The notes under the pieces were generated by a model that saw nothing but the letters and a program-made list of their open reading frames with translations, was not told the DNA's origin and searched no databases. From Clostridiales bacterium (GTDB taxonomy: Bacteria; Bacillota; Clostridia; Oscillospirales; Oscillospiraceae): a DNA stretch of 60,730 nucleotides. The stretch is taken from the NCBI GenBank assembly GCA_019420945.1, contig JAHZGF010000069.1, forward strand, positions 1 through 60,730. The letters run 5' to 3'. Each line of letters starts with the position of its first letter. The stretch's first letter is position 1. Shown piece by piece: positions 31,883-40,199 of the stretch. Position numbers and translations under genes: made by a program.

Positions 31883-32416
31883 GAGAAGCTAACGGGTATA
31901 GAAGTTGGAAATAGACCTGTTGGAGATTGCGTGAAAGAAAGGCTACAATGTGGGAAATGACGCAATAATTTTTTTGGGGCAAAGATGTTGCTCTTTGTAG
32001 TATCCCCCTCTGCCAGACGCACAATCTCTGTTATTCCCACCTCAAAATCAAACGTCCCCATTCGCCGTCGTTGTCCATCTGATACAGGTAGACAGCGGCG
32101 GCGATTTTTTGTGCGTTTGGTCTGGGATTTTCAGAATCATCGAGGAAGAAGCAAAGGCATCATTCGTTGTTTGAAACTGTGTCAGTGTTTTCTTTGTTGC
32201 GCTTTGATAATGGAGATGGCGTCCCCTGCGATGCGCCTTTGTTACGCCCGGCGCCGGGCAAAAACGGTATGAAAAAAGCATCTCGAAAGAGATGCTTTTT
32301 TCAAAGGGTATATGAATAAGGGGTGGGAGGTAAAGCGCTATTAGGCTCCTAATCTGGTATCAGGCAGGAAATGGTTTCAACAATCTGACAGGTTGATGAG
32401 GAATATATCCCAGGGG
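31883..32416. other. Intergenic region with a terminator and no convincing gene
   Basis: 534 bases between kdpE and the UroD-like gene. Overlapping short frames exist on both strands, none with a ribosome binding site. On the minus strand near 31980-32100 two frames read like protein (FDFEVGITEIVRLAEGD and AAAVYLYQMDNDGEWGRL), so a frameshifted gene remnant is possible. Confidence 0.45.
32272..32301. terminator. Bidirectional terminator
   Basis: AAAAAAGCATCTC-GAAA-GAGATGCTTTTTT, a perfect 13-bp stem with a GAAA loop and T-tracts on both strands. It separates the convergent kdpE and UroD-like genes. Confidence 0.9.
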
Positions 32417-33529
32417 TCAATGCAAGTAATCCGCCGCGGCATCCACCATGGCTTTGACGTTTTCCACCTTGGCGTTGACGGGAATATCGCAGCCGGAGCA
32501 TACAATCAGGCCGGTTCTGGGGCCCACATCGTCGATGAGCTTGGTAGTATAGTCGTAAACCTCCTGGGCACTGCCAAAGGCCAGCATAGACGCGGGAACA
32601 TCCCCCATAATGGCGGAATGATCCCCTAAAATGTTCCGGCACAGCCGGATGTCGGAGGTGCCATCCAGTGACAGAATACATTTGCGGGGGGGCAGTTCCT
32701 TAAAATAGGAGAAAGCCCGGTCCCAGCAGGAGTCCAAATGGAATATCGGTACAATATCCCGTTCAATAGCCAGCATGGCCAACTGCTTTAGATAGGGCCA
32801 CACAAATTCCTCAAAAATCTCAGCGGAGAACATGGAGGGAGCTGCACGCCAGCCGCCGATCCAGGCACCAAAGGTGCCGCGATTGGCCTCTAGGGATGCG
32901 GTGAATTCCTCCACAGTGGTTTTCATGACCTCCTGCATCACCTGGGCGATCAGTTCTGGTTCATCCACCAAATCCATAAAAAAGTGCGCGAGGGAGCGGC
33001 CGCCGCACAGGGGCTCAAAGGGGGTTCCCACATTGCCACCGCCGTTGATGATGGGGAATCCAGCCTGGGCGCACCGCTGGGCAGCCACCGGTACCGCCTG
33101 AATAAACTGCCTCAACCGATCCATATCCACCTTCAGGCGATTCACCATTATTTCCTGTTTGAAGGCCGAAAAGCCATGGTCCAGGATATACTGATAATCC
33201 TCATACTTGACAACTTCTCGCTCTTCTACCTGCCACAGCTCATTTTCTCCCAGCTCAAAGCCTGGGGAGGCCACCTTGGACAGCCACTGACCCGCCAGGG
33301 ACTCCGGCCACATAATGGGGGTCTGCATGCTGTCTGCCGTACCCATCTGCTCCATAAAGCTGATGTCCGCCTGGGTGGCCTTGTCGAAGTCCGTAATGGC
33401 TTCTTTCAGTGTCAAACCCTGGCTGGTGGCCACAAAAGCAGGACCGTTGATGGACACAGGGATTTTGTCCACTGGTTTCATCTGTACTGCGTCATAAAGT
33501 CTCTGATATCGTTCTTCCAAAAGACTCAT
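32417..33529 (-). CDS. UroD-family protein, probable corrinoid/methyl-transfer enzyme
   Basis: 370 residues of the uroporphyrinogen decarboxylase superfamily. The MtaA-like features are FHLDSCWDRA and IVCSGCDIPVNAKVENVKAM, with His/Cys positions that in methylcobamide:CoM-type methyltransferases bind zinc. There are no other haem genes nearby, so methyl-group transfer in demethylation of a methoxylated or methylated compound is more likely than haem synthesis. The ATG at 33529 follows GAGGAG at 8 bases. It is the second gene of a unit with the MFS transporter 116 bases upstream, which may import the substrate. The corrinoid protein partner is not in the window. Confidence 0.8.
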   Translation of the reverse strand: MSLLEERYQRLYDAVQMKPVDKIPVSINGPAFVATSQGLTLKEAITDFDKATQADISFMEQMGTADSMQTPIMWPESLAGQWLSKVASPGFELGENELWQVEEREVVKYEDYQYILDHGFSAFKQEIMVNRLKVDMDRLRQFIQAVPVAAQRCAQAGFPIINGGGNVGTPFEPLCGGRSLAHFFMDLVDEPELIAQVMQEVMKTTVEEFTASLEANRGTFGAWIGGWRAAPSMFSAEIFEEFVWPYLKQLAMLAIERDIVPIFHLDSCWDRAFSYFKELPPRKCILSLDGTSDIRLCRNILGDHSAIMGDVPASMLAFGSAQEVYDYTTKLIDDVGPRTGLIVCSGCDIPVNAKVENVKAMVDAAADYLH

Positions 33530-33645
33530 AGCAATCACTCCTCAAATTTTCTCTTGTCTGTTGCTGCTCAGGCGGCTTTCAGGGTATGATGAACCCGGAG
33601 TTGGACAAAGAAGAGAACGATAGTGTATAATGAATAAAAATACGG

Positions 33646-34908
33646 TTATTTTTCTTGGCTCTGGGAGACCGCCCGGATGGCGTTTGTGTCCTTGATCACT
33701 GCGGACAGAATGGCGGCCAGCACGCACATCCCCACAAAGACGATGTAAGCTCCATCCAGAGAGCCGGTGAGCTGCAGGGCCACGGCCAGAATGGCGTAGG
33801 CGCAGTTGCGCAGCACCGCGGTGATGGGATTGACCACCATCCACGCCCGTGCGAAATCATACCGACCGAACAAGCTACCGACCAGAGAGGCGGACAGATT
33901 AGTAGTTCCACCGATGGCACAGCCAATCATCAGCAGGGAGAGGTAAAGGCAGGCCCGGAAGGGGATCACATTGAACAGCACAGCTGCGCCAAACCACAGG
34001 GAAAAGACCACAGAGCAGTTTTTGGTACCCAGTTTCTGATCCAGCCAGCCCCAGAAGTAACTGCCTACTGAACCCACCAACGCTACGCCGGAGAAGAGAG
34101 CGGCGGCGGTCCCCTCGGAGAAGCCGAAGCTCATTAGCCGGGGGATAAACTGGCTCATAAGGCCCACCGTCACGATCATCAGCAGACCGTAGATAATACC
34201 GCTGAGCCAGGTGTTCTTGTTCATTAGAATTTCCTTGACCGTCAGTGTGCTCTCGGGCTCCTCCTGGAAATGCTTGGCAAAATCCGGGTCGTTGTCGGGA
34301 TAGCAACCGGCCTCTTCCGGGGTATTTTTTACGGCCACGAAGCTAATTACGGCCATAATCAGCATAATGAGGCCAAAGATCAGGCAGGTCTTTCCGATGC
34401 CGATTTTGGGAAGCAACACCGCGATGGTGGGGACAATGATTACGGGCGAGAGGTTGTTGCCGATGGTGGCCCAACCCAAGGCCAGGCCTTTTTTGGTGGG
34501 GAACCAATAGGACAGCAGATTACTGCAGCACATCATGCCGAAAGCGTTGGCAGCGCAGGCCAGCAGTGTAGCAGACACGGTATATTCCCAGATGGTATGG
34601 GAGAATCCCCACCAGATGTAGGACAGGCCACCCACCAGGAAGGAGACTACAAAGGTGAAGCGGGAGCCCTTCCGGTCCAACATCCATCCCACCGCCACAC
34701 TGCCCAGAACGCTGATCCAGCCGGCATAGGTGAACACGCTCAACAGGGTGGCTTGGTTCCAGCCCCGTTCCGCTGCCATCCTAGGAATGGTCACATTGAG
34801 GCTGTCTGTGGTCAGTGCTGTCATTAGAATCAGAGCCACCATGGAAAATATGATGTAAGCCCAGCCCTTTTTTCCGAAGTTGCTTTTGGTATTGGTATTC
34901 TGTTTCAT
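33646..34908 (-). CDS. MFS transporter (OFA/monocarboxylate-like)
   Basis: 420 residues, twelve hydrophobic segments, with the inter-helix 2-3 loop GWMLDRKGSRFTF typical of MFS carriers and a long central loop (CYPDNDPDFAKHFQEEPE). Substrate is not evident; related carriers move organic acids or aromatic acids. The ATG at 34908 follows GACAGGGGG. It forms a unit with the UroD-like gene and is divergent from a LysR regulator, with paired operator palindromes between. Confidence 0.85.
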   Translation of the reverse strand: MKQNTNTKSNFGKKGWAYIIFSMVALILMTALTTDSLNVTIPRMAAERGWNQATLLSVFTYAGWISVLGSVAVGWMLDRKGSRFTFVVSFLVGGLSYIWWGFSHTIWEYTVSATLLACAANAFGMMCCSNLLSYWFPTKKGLALGWATIGNNLSPVIIVPTIAVLLPKIGIGKTCLIFGLIMLIMAVISFVAVKNTPEEAGCYPDNDPDFAKHFQEEPESTLTVKEILMNKNTWLSGIIYGLLMIVTVGLMSQFIPRLMSFGFSEGTAAALFSGVALVGSVGSYFWGWLDQKLGTKNCSVVFSLWFGAAVLFNVIPFRACLYLSLLMIGCAIGGTTNLSASLVGSLFGRYDFARAWMVVNPITAVLRNCAYAILAVALQLTGSLDGAYIVFVGMCVLAAILSAVIKDTNAIRAVSQSQEK

Positions 34909-34998
34909 ACAAAATCCCCCTGTCACAAATCACTTCTCTTGTTTTGAATGGGGATGCATCCTTAGCTGAATTCTAGCACCTGGGTTTCTGTTAGGGAA

Positions 34999-35034
34999 TT
35001 GCAAGTAATGCAACCTGGATTGCGCATAACGCAA
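34999..35034. promoter_or_regulatory. Tandem LysR-type operator palindromes
   Basis: TTGCAAGTAATGCAA (34999-35013) and TTGCGCATAACGCAA (35020-35034): two perfect 5-bp inverted repeats with 5-base centres, 21 bases apart, i.e. two helical turns on the same DNA face. A possible -10 TAGAAT for the MFS operon lies at 34970-34975 on the minus strand. This is the standard recognition/activation-site layout of LysR regulators. Confidence 0.8.
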
Positions 35035-35070
35035 GATACAACCGGTGTGAACAGGTTGGGAGGAATTAAA

Positions 35071-36021
35071 ATGACCACCATGCAAATGAAGCTTTTTATT
35101 GCCGCGGCCACCTGCCTCAATTTTACTGAGACCGCTAATGCGTTTTTTATCTCGCCTTCTTCGCTGACCCGGCAGATCTCCGCCATTGAGCGGGAGCTGA
35201 ATTTGCAGCTGTTTTACCGGGACAATCGCTCTGTGCGCCTTACCCCTGCAGGCAAAGTGCTGCTGGAGGAACTGACCCAAGTGTACGATGCGTATTTGCA
35301 TAGTGTGGCCCGAGCCCAGGAGGTACAGCATGGGCAGTCTTCCTCTCTAAATATCGGTATATTAGATGGACATACCGTCAGCGGGCAATTTCCTCAAATC
35401 ATTGCCCAAATGGAGCGGCAGCATCCGGATATTCTGATCAATCTATTTCGAGGCAGCTTTGGGGATCTGAGCCGTGCTCTTTATGACAAAACAGCAGATT
35501 TGATTATTACCCTGGAATTTTCTTTGCAGAAAAGGGAACAACTTCAGATTTTGCCGCTGAACCGAACCAAAGACTATTTGGCTATGCTGCGTACTAATCC
35601 GTTGGCCCGGAAACCGATCCTCACTGCTGCGGATTTCAGAGACGAAGTATTTATTGAGGTCAGTCAAGAAGACTCTCTTTTTACCCACCATATGGCCAGT
35701 TCCGCTCAGCGCCAGCTGGGTTTCCATGTAAAGAGCGCCCCTAACTTGGAGACCTGTACCTTGTGGATTCAAGCAGGTCTTGGCATTAGCATTATCAACA
35801 GCCATAACTATCTGGCTGACGATCCCAAGCTGTATTTTATTGATCTGGACCAGGTGGAGGCCCCTGGCCTGGTTCCGGTCAACAGCGATTTGGTCTTGTC
35901 CTGGCATCCCGCGAACCTCAACCCTGCGCTCCCCATCTTCCTGGAGGTCTGTCAGGACTTTGTCACGGTTTCTCCCCCTCCTGTCCCGTCCAATCTACGC
36001 AGGCTATCTGATTCCATCTAA
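35071..36021 (+). CDS. LysR-family regulator of the MFS/UroD operon
   Basis: 316 residues. Winged helix at 1-65 (FTETANAFFISPSSLTRQIS, AIERELNLQLFYRDNRSVRL, TPAGKVLL) and a two-lobe effector domain from about 90 (LNIGILDGHTVSGQFPQI). The ATG at 35071 follows GGGAGG at 8 bases; the longer frame to 34999 would translate the operator. It is divergent from the MFS transporter, so a substrate-responsive activator of that unit is likely. A hairpin follows 10 bases after the stop. Confidence 0.88.
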   Translation: MTTMQMKLFIAAATCLNFTETANAFFISPSSLTRQISAIERELNLQLFYRDNRSVRLTPAGKVLLEELTQVYDAYLHSVARAQEVQHGQSSSLNIGILDGHTVSGQFPQIIAQMERQHPDILINLFRGSFGDLSRALYDKTADLIITLEFSLQKREQLQILPLNRTKDYLAMLRTNPLARKPILTAADFRDEVFIEVSQEDSLFTHHMASSAQRQLGFHVKSAPNLETCTLWIQAGLGISIINSHNYLADDPKLYFIDLDQVEAPGLVPVNSDLVLSWHPANLNPALPIFLEVCQDFVTVSPPPVPSNLRRLSDSI

Positions 36022-36030
36022 ATACAAACA

Positions 36031-36072
36031 TAAAGCGAAGGGATTTCTCAGAAGAGGAATCCCTTCGCTTTA
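36031..36072 (+). terminator. Terminator of the LysR gene
   Basis: TAAAGCGAAGGGATT / AATCCCTTCGCTTTA, perfect 15-bp stem with a 12-base loop. Confidence 0.85.
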
Positions 36073-36214
36073 TAAGATGACCAATTAAAATTACATTCTT
36101 TTTTCGCATGCAACATTTTGTCCTTCAGTTCGTTGTCAAATTGAAGTGCAAGCTTGTCCATTGTTATTTCTTCTTTGCCCGGTGGGGGACGATGCTGCTC
36201 TAGTGCTCTAGCGC

Positions 36215-36440
36215 TGCCTGTAGAACAGGTGCACATTGATGGAGCAATCGTGATGCATAGTGGTGGGTAAATAATTCTTATCCGCTTTGTTCAGCGTCAA
36301 AAAAACACATCCAGCAGCTCTTGAGGACGGAGATAAATCCGTCCTAATTCTTTTGGGTTATGCTATAGGGGGTGTTGCCTTAGCAGGGTAGTAAATTTAT
36401 TTTTAAAATTGTAGCGCTTGTTGGCCAGATCAAATATTTG
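36215..36440 (-). pseudogene. Decayed remnant of a second PLD-helicase-DUF3427 gene
   Basis: Two blocks match the intact helicase gene further right. 36215-36310 resembles 36976-37082 (shared stretches such as CTCATTGATGGAGTAATCGT-like and AACACATCCAG), and 36315-36440 resembles 37748-37870 (AAATCCGTCC, AAAATTGTAGCGCTTGTTGG). The roughly 665 bases between the blocks in the intact gene are missing here. Frames are broken. It lies directly downstream of the orphan antitoxin. Confidence 0.8.
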
Positions 36441-36463
36441 GCAGTTGGTTTTTGGGGCTTCGT

Positions 36464-36676
36464 TTAGTTGCCCTGATTCCTTCCATCCTCAAAAATGTCG
36501 CTGGTAAAGCCGTTCAGGCCTTTTGTAAAGGTTTCACACAGAGATGACTTGGGCACCAACAGTATTGCACTCCCGAGCTTCTGTACAACAACCTCGTCCA
36601 TATCCTTTAGCTGGAATTTCTTTGGCAGCAGTACAACCTGTTCTCCGTCGATTTCAATTAGCTTTGCAATCTCCAT
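36464..36676 (-). CDS. VapB/VagC-like (AbrB-fold) antitoxin, orphan
   Basis: 70 residues: MEIAKLIEIDGEQVVLLPKK then FQLKDMDEVVVQKLGSAILLVPK, the swapped-hairpin AbrB/SpoVT fold of VapB/VagC antitoxins, and the tail GLNGFTSDIFEDGRNQ typical of VapB proteins that cap a PIN toxin. AGGAGG lies upstream of the ATG. No vapC follows; downstream is the helicase remnant. It starts 44 bases after the end of the PLD-helicase on the same strand and may be co-transcribed with it. Confidence 0.8.
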   Translation of the reverse strand: MEIAKLIEIDGEQVVLLPKKFQLKDMDEVVVQKLGSAILLVPKSSLCETFTKGLNGFTSDIFEDGRNQGN

Positions 36677-36720
36677 ATTAGATGCCTCCTATCATGCAAG
36701 TCTGTGATGGATTTGCATTA

Positions 36721-39700
36721 TTACCCCACCACCAATTTGTTTGTCTTTTTCAAAAACTTCGCCGGAATGGGCCGATCCAGCTTCCAGGTAATATTCATGG
36801 GCCTGCTTCCGTTGTGCTTCATATAGTTGGCCGTACCCAGGAAGGTATAGGCTGCTGCGCCGCCGGTCAGCCCATCCTTTTTAAACTCCCGCACAAAGAG
36901 CAACACCTTGCTGCCCCGTTCCCGGTGATGAATATACCGCTGCCCGGTGGGAGACGAGGCCGCTGTGGTGCTCTGGCTCTGCCAGTGGAACAGATGCTCA
37001 TTGATGGAGTAATCGTGATACATGGTGGTGGGGGAGTAGTCCTTGTCCGCCTTGTTCAGGGTTACAAAGAACACATCCAGTTGTTTTTCCGGCAACCATT
37101 TCACACCTTCCCGCACCGTCGCTGGCTTCAGAAAGTCAAGGGCCACCAGCAGCTGATCCCGGGTATAGGTGCAGTGGAGATCCAGAGGACAGGCAAAGCC
37201 CAGATCCACCGGTTCGTCAATGAAGTCAATTTGATCATACCGATACCGCAGCAGGTCCAAGAGTTCATGGAGCAGCACCGTACTGTCAGAGAGGGCATAC
37301 AGATTGTTTAAAACCTCATCAGAGGTCCAGTCCTCGACTGTTTTCCCCCAAAGGGTCACATAGAACATTTGAAGCATTCTCTGCTCCAGCTCACCTAGAG
37401 CGGCAAAGTCCACATTGTCCAGCCGGGGCAGCAGGTCCAGCAAAAAGCCAATCCAGCGCCGGGAGTCAATTACCGACAGGCGGGCAAATGCTTTGGTAAG
37501 TGTATCCTCCAGCGGTTCCTGGAAATCCTGGATGACATCGGCCCTGGCACAGATTCGGGAGAAGGAGGAGAACTTGTATATTGCCCTGGGATCCAAGTGG
37601 TAGTAGGTCAGGAAATTGGCAAGGGTCAGCTCCAGACCTGAGTCCTCGGTGAAGCTGGCCACCCGGGACACCAGCCCGGCGGTGTTGCCGTAGGAGGCCT
37701 GGATATTGTCCAGAATGTACTTGGCAGCCTTCTTTTCCAGTTGTATGTAGCAGCCCTTGGGGACAGAGGTAAATCCGTCCTTGATTTCTCGAGACACGCT
37801 GCGGGTGGTATTGCTTAGAAGGGCGGCAAACTTATCTTCAAAATTGTAGCGCTTGTTGGCCTGTCCAATAAAGTCCAGCACCGTCAGGCATTCTTTCCCT
37901 TCCGCAAGCCGCAGACCCCGGCCCAGCTGTTGGAGAAAGATGGTCAGCGATTCCGTGGGGCGCAAAAACAGCACCGTATTGACCTCCGGAATATCCACGC
38001 CTTCGTTATAAATGTCAACTACAAAGATAAAGCGGATTTCGCCGCCCACCAGCCGCCCTTTGGCGGCTTTTCTCTCGTCATCGGAAGAGTAGCCGGTCAG
38101 GAAGATGGACGGAATTCCGTGGTCGTTGAAATAGCGGCACATAAACTCTGCGTGGGCGACAGATACGCAGAAGCCCAGTCCCTTGACCTCGTCGATATCG
38201 GTTACATACTTCAGAAGGGAGGACACCACCAGATCAGCCCGGCGGTGGGCCACAGCGCCGCTGAGGGTGTAAAGGTTGGAGAGCTCCGTCTTATCGTAGC
38301 CGCCGGCACTCCATTTCAGGGTGTCCAGGTCCACTGTGTCTGTGACACCAAAATACTGAAACGGGCACAGCAGCTTTCGATCGATGGCCTCCGGCAGGCG
38401 AATTTCTGCGGCAATTCGGTTGCTGAAATAGGAAAGCACACTTTTGCCGTCCATACGTTCCGGAGTAGCGGTCAGGCCCAGCAAAATTTGGGGCTGGTAA
38501 TAGGAGAGAAGCTTCTGATAGGTAGGCGCCGCAGCATGGTGGAATTCATCCACAACAATGTAGTCATAGAAGTCCGGGGCGGTTTTGGCGGTAAAATCCT
38601 GGGAATTGAAGGTTTGAATCGACAGGAATAGATGGTCAATGCCTTCAGGCCGATAACTGCCCACAAACAGTTCGCCGAAGTTGGCATCCTTCAGGACAGC
38701 CCGGAAGGTGTACAGGCTCTGCCGCAGGATTTCCTCCCGATGAGCCACAAAGAGCAGCCGGCAGGGCTTGCCGGGATTTTGCCTGCAGAAGCGCTTGTAG
38801 TCCAGCGCGGAGATCACGGTTTTACCGGTGCCGGTGGCGGCCACCACCAGATTGCGGGTGTGGCCCCGGACCGTGCGTTCGGCCTCCAGCTTGTCCAGAA
38901 TTTCCTGCTGATAGGAGTAGGGGGCAATGTCTAGGGTATAAACTTCGGGGTTGTTGGCATCAAAATATTTTTCTGCCTTCAGTGCCCGGGCCAGCCGCTC
39001 TTTCTGGTCCTCGGAGTAGTACTCAAATTCACTGGAGTTCCAGTAGCTTTCAAAGGTGGCAGCAATTTTATCAATGGTTTCAGGAAGATCCCTGCGGGTA
39101 ACTTTTACGTTCCATTCCAGGCCACTGGAGATGGCAGCATTGGACAGGTTGGAGGAGCCCACATAGGCGGTGGTAAATCCGGTATTTCGGTAAAAGACGT
39201 AGGTCTTGGCGTGAAGCCGGGTGCGTTTGGTCTCATAGCTGACTTTGATTTTGGTGTTGGGCAGCTTGCGCAGCTCCTCCACTGCTTTCACATCGGTGGC
39301 ACCCATGTAGGAGGTGGTGATAATCCGCAGTTCGCCGCCGTTTTTGGTGAACTCCCGCAGTTCATCCATCAAGAGCCGCAGACCGCTCCATTTGATGAAG
39401 GACACCAGCATATCAATGCGATCAGCGGAGACAATCTCCTTTTTCAGTTCCGTGTACATCTGGGGCTCATGGATGGCTCCGGTAAACAGACTGCTTTGGG
39501 CGATGGAAGTTTCAGGGCGGTCAAGATCTGCCGCCGTTTTGCCTACCGCCAGCCGGGGATCCTGCTCCCGTAAAAGCGCAAGAAGCTGCTCTGCCCGCTG
39601 GTCGACACTCAGCGCAGCAAAGTCAGCTTCTCGGGTTGTATTTTGAATGAGGGCTACGATCTGGTTGGCAAGGTCAATTTGTCCGGAGAGGTCACCGCCG

Positions 39701-39876
39701 TTGTCCGCCACATTCTCCAGGCCCTTTTGCACCACATCCGCCAGATATTGAGCCAGTACCTTTGAGGCTTCCGCCTTGTCCATGGGCGCAACGGATTTGC
39801 GGGCATCGGGGATCTCCGAAAGCTCGCTGCTTAAGGCGTTGTTGATGACTTGTTCATAAAGGCCGGTCTCCAACAT
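36721..39876 (-). CDS. PLD nuclease-helicase fusion with DUF3427 tail
   Basis: 1051 residues in three parts. About 130-290 is a phospholipase-D-type nuclease domain with an HxK...GSSN motif (H222, K224, G240-S-S-N). About 315-720 is a superfamily 2 helicase: Walker A ATGTGKT (347-353), DEFH (443-446), LTATPERMD and QQLGRGLR. The rest is the DUF3427 region. Such proteins resemble a single-chain restriction-like or phage-defence machine that tracks on DNA and cuts it. The ATG at 39876 was chosen by protein alignment sense; its ribosome binding site is weak. Its promoter matches that of the Wadjet operon, and an orphan antitoxin gene follows. Confidence 0.85.
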   Translation of the reverse strand: MLETGLYEQVINNALSSELSEIPDARKSVAPMDKAEASKVLAQYLADVVQKGLENVADNGGDLSGQIDLANQIVALIQNTTREADFAALSVDQRAEQLLALLREQDPRLAVGKTAADLDRPETSIAQSSLFTGAIHEPQMYTELKKEIVSADRIDMLVSFIKWSGLRLLMDELREFTKNGGELRIITTSYMGATDVKAVEELRKLPNTKIKVSYETKRTRLHAKTYVFYRNTGFTTAYVGSSNLSNAAISSGLEWNVKVTRRDLPETIDKIAATFESYWNSSEFEYYSEDQKERLARALKAEKYFDANNPEVYTLDIAPYSYQQEILDKLEAERTVRGHTRNLVVAATGTGKTVISALDYKRFCRQNPGKPCRLLFVAHREEILRQSLYTFRAVLKDANFGELFVGSYRPEGIDHLFLSIQTFNSQDFTAKTAPDFYDYIVVDEFHHAAAPTYQKLLSYYQPQILLGLTATPERMDGKSVLSYFSNRIAAEIRLPEAIDRKLLCPFQYFGVTDTVDLDTLKWSAGGYDKTELSNLYTLSGAVAHRRADLVVSSLLKYVTDIDEVKGLGFCVSVAHAEFMCRYFNDHGIPSIFLTGYSSDDERKAAKGRLVGGEIRFIFVVDIYNEGVDIPEVNTVLFLRPTESLTIFLQQLGRGLRLAEGKECLTVLDFIGQANKRYNFEDKFAALLSNTTRSVSREIKDGFTSVPKGCYIQLEKKAAKYILDNIQASYGNTAGLVSRVASFTEDSGLELTLANFLTYYHLDPRAIYKFSSFSRICARADVIQDFQEPLEDTLTKAFARLSVIDSRRWIGFLLDLLPRLDNVDFAALGELEQRMLQMFYVTLWGKTVEDWTSDEVLNNLYALSDSTVLLHELLDLLRYRYDQIDFIDEPVDLGFACPLDLHCTYTRDQLLVALDFLKPATVREGVKWLPEKQLDVFFVTLNKADKDYSPTTMYHDYSINEHLFHWQSQSTTAASSPTGQRYIHHRERGSKVLLFVREFKKDGLTGGAAAYTFLGTANYMKHNGSRPMNITWKLDRPIPAKFLKKTNKLVVG

Positions 39877-39927
39877 ATCAGTCACGCTTTCTATTGGGTT
39901 TCTTTTGCAGTAACATGAGTTGAATTC

Positions 39928-39956
39928 AGTATATCGAAATTTCCAATATTCGACAA
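39928..39956 (-). promoter_or_regulatory. Promoter of the PLD-helicase, matching the Wadjet promoter
   Basis: Minus strand: TTGTCG (39951-39956), 17-base spacer, TATACT (39928-39933). The flanks GATaC before and GAATT after are shared with the Wadjet promoter at 56218-56246. The spacer region holds TCGAA-N10-TTCGA, a possible repressor site. Confidence 0.7.
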
Positions 39957-39963
39957 GTATCAA

Positions 39964-40199
39964 TCAGCGGAAAGTGATATTACCGAATGCCAATACAAAG
40001 TCGGCATTTTAATGATATAAAATATAATTTTGGCGTTATTGTGTTATTTTGCAACGTGAAATCTCCAGAACACAGCCGGTTTTACCCGATCAAAATCTGC
40101 CGTGCCCTGTGCGTTCCATATCCAGTAAGACATGGTGGCTAAAAAGAGGACACCGAGATGCAGCAGCATCTCGGTGCCTCTTTTACGTTAAAATGCAGA
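39964..40199. other. Intergenic region with terminator
   Basis: A/T-rich, no gene seen. It holds the terminator at 40142-40184 and is otherwise upstream of the helicase promoter. Confidence 0.6.
40142..40184 (-). terminator. Terminator of the PucR-like gene
   Basis: AAAAGAGGaCACCGAGATGC / GCATCTCGGTGCCTCTTTT with a 4-base loop and a single bulge, 16 bases beyond the stop codon in the minus direction. Confidence 0.85.

Noticed and set aside
31985..32272. Plus-strand 95-codon frame after kdpE
   Set aside because: No ribosome binding site, Arg/Cys-rich composition, and it ends in a terminator.
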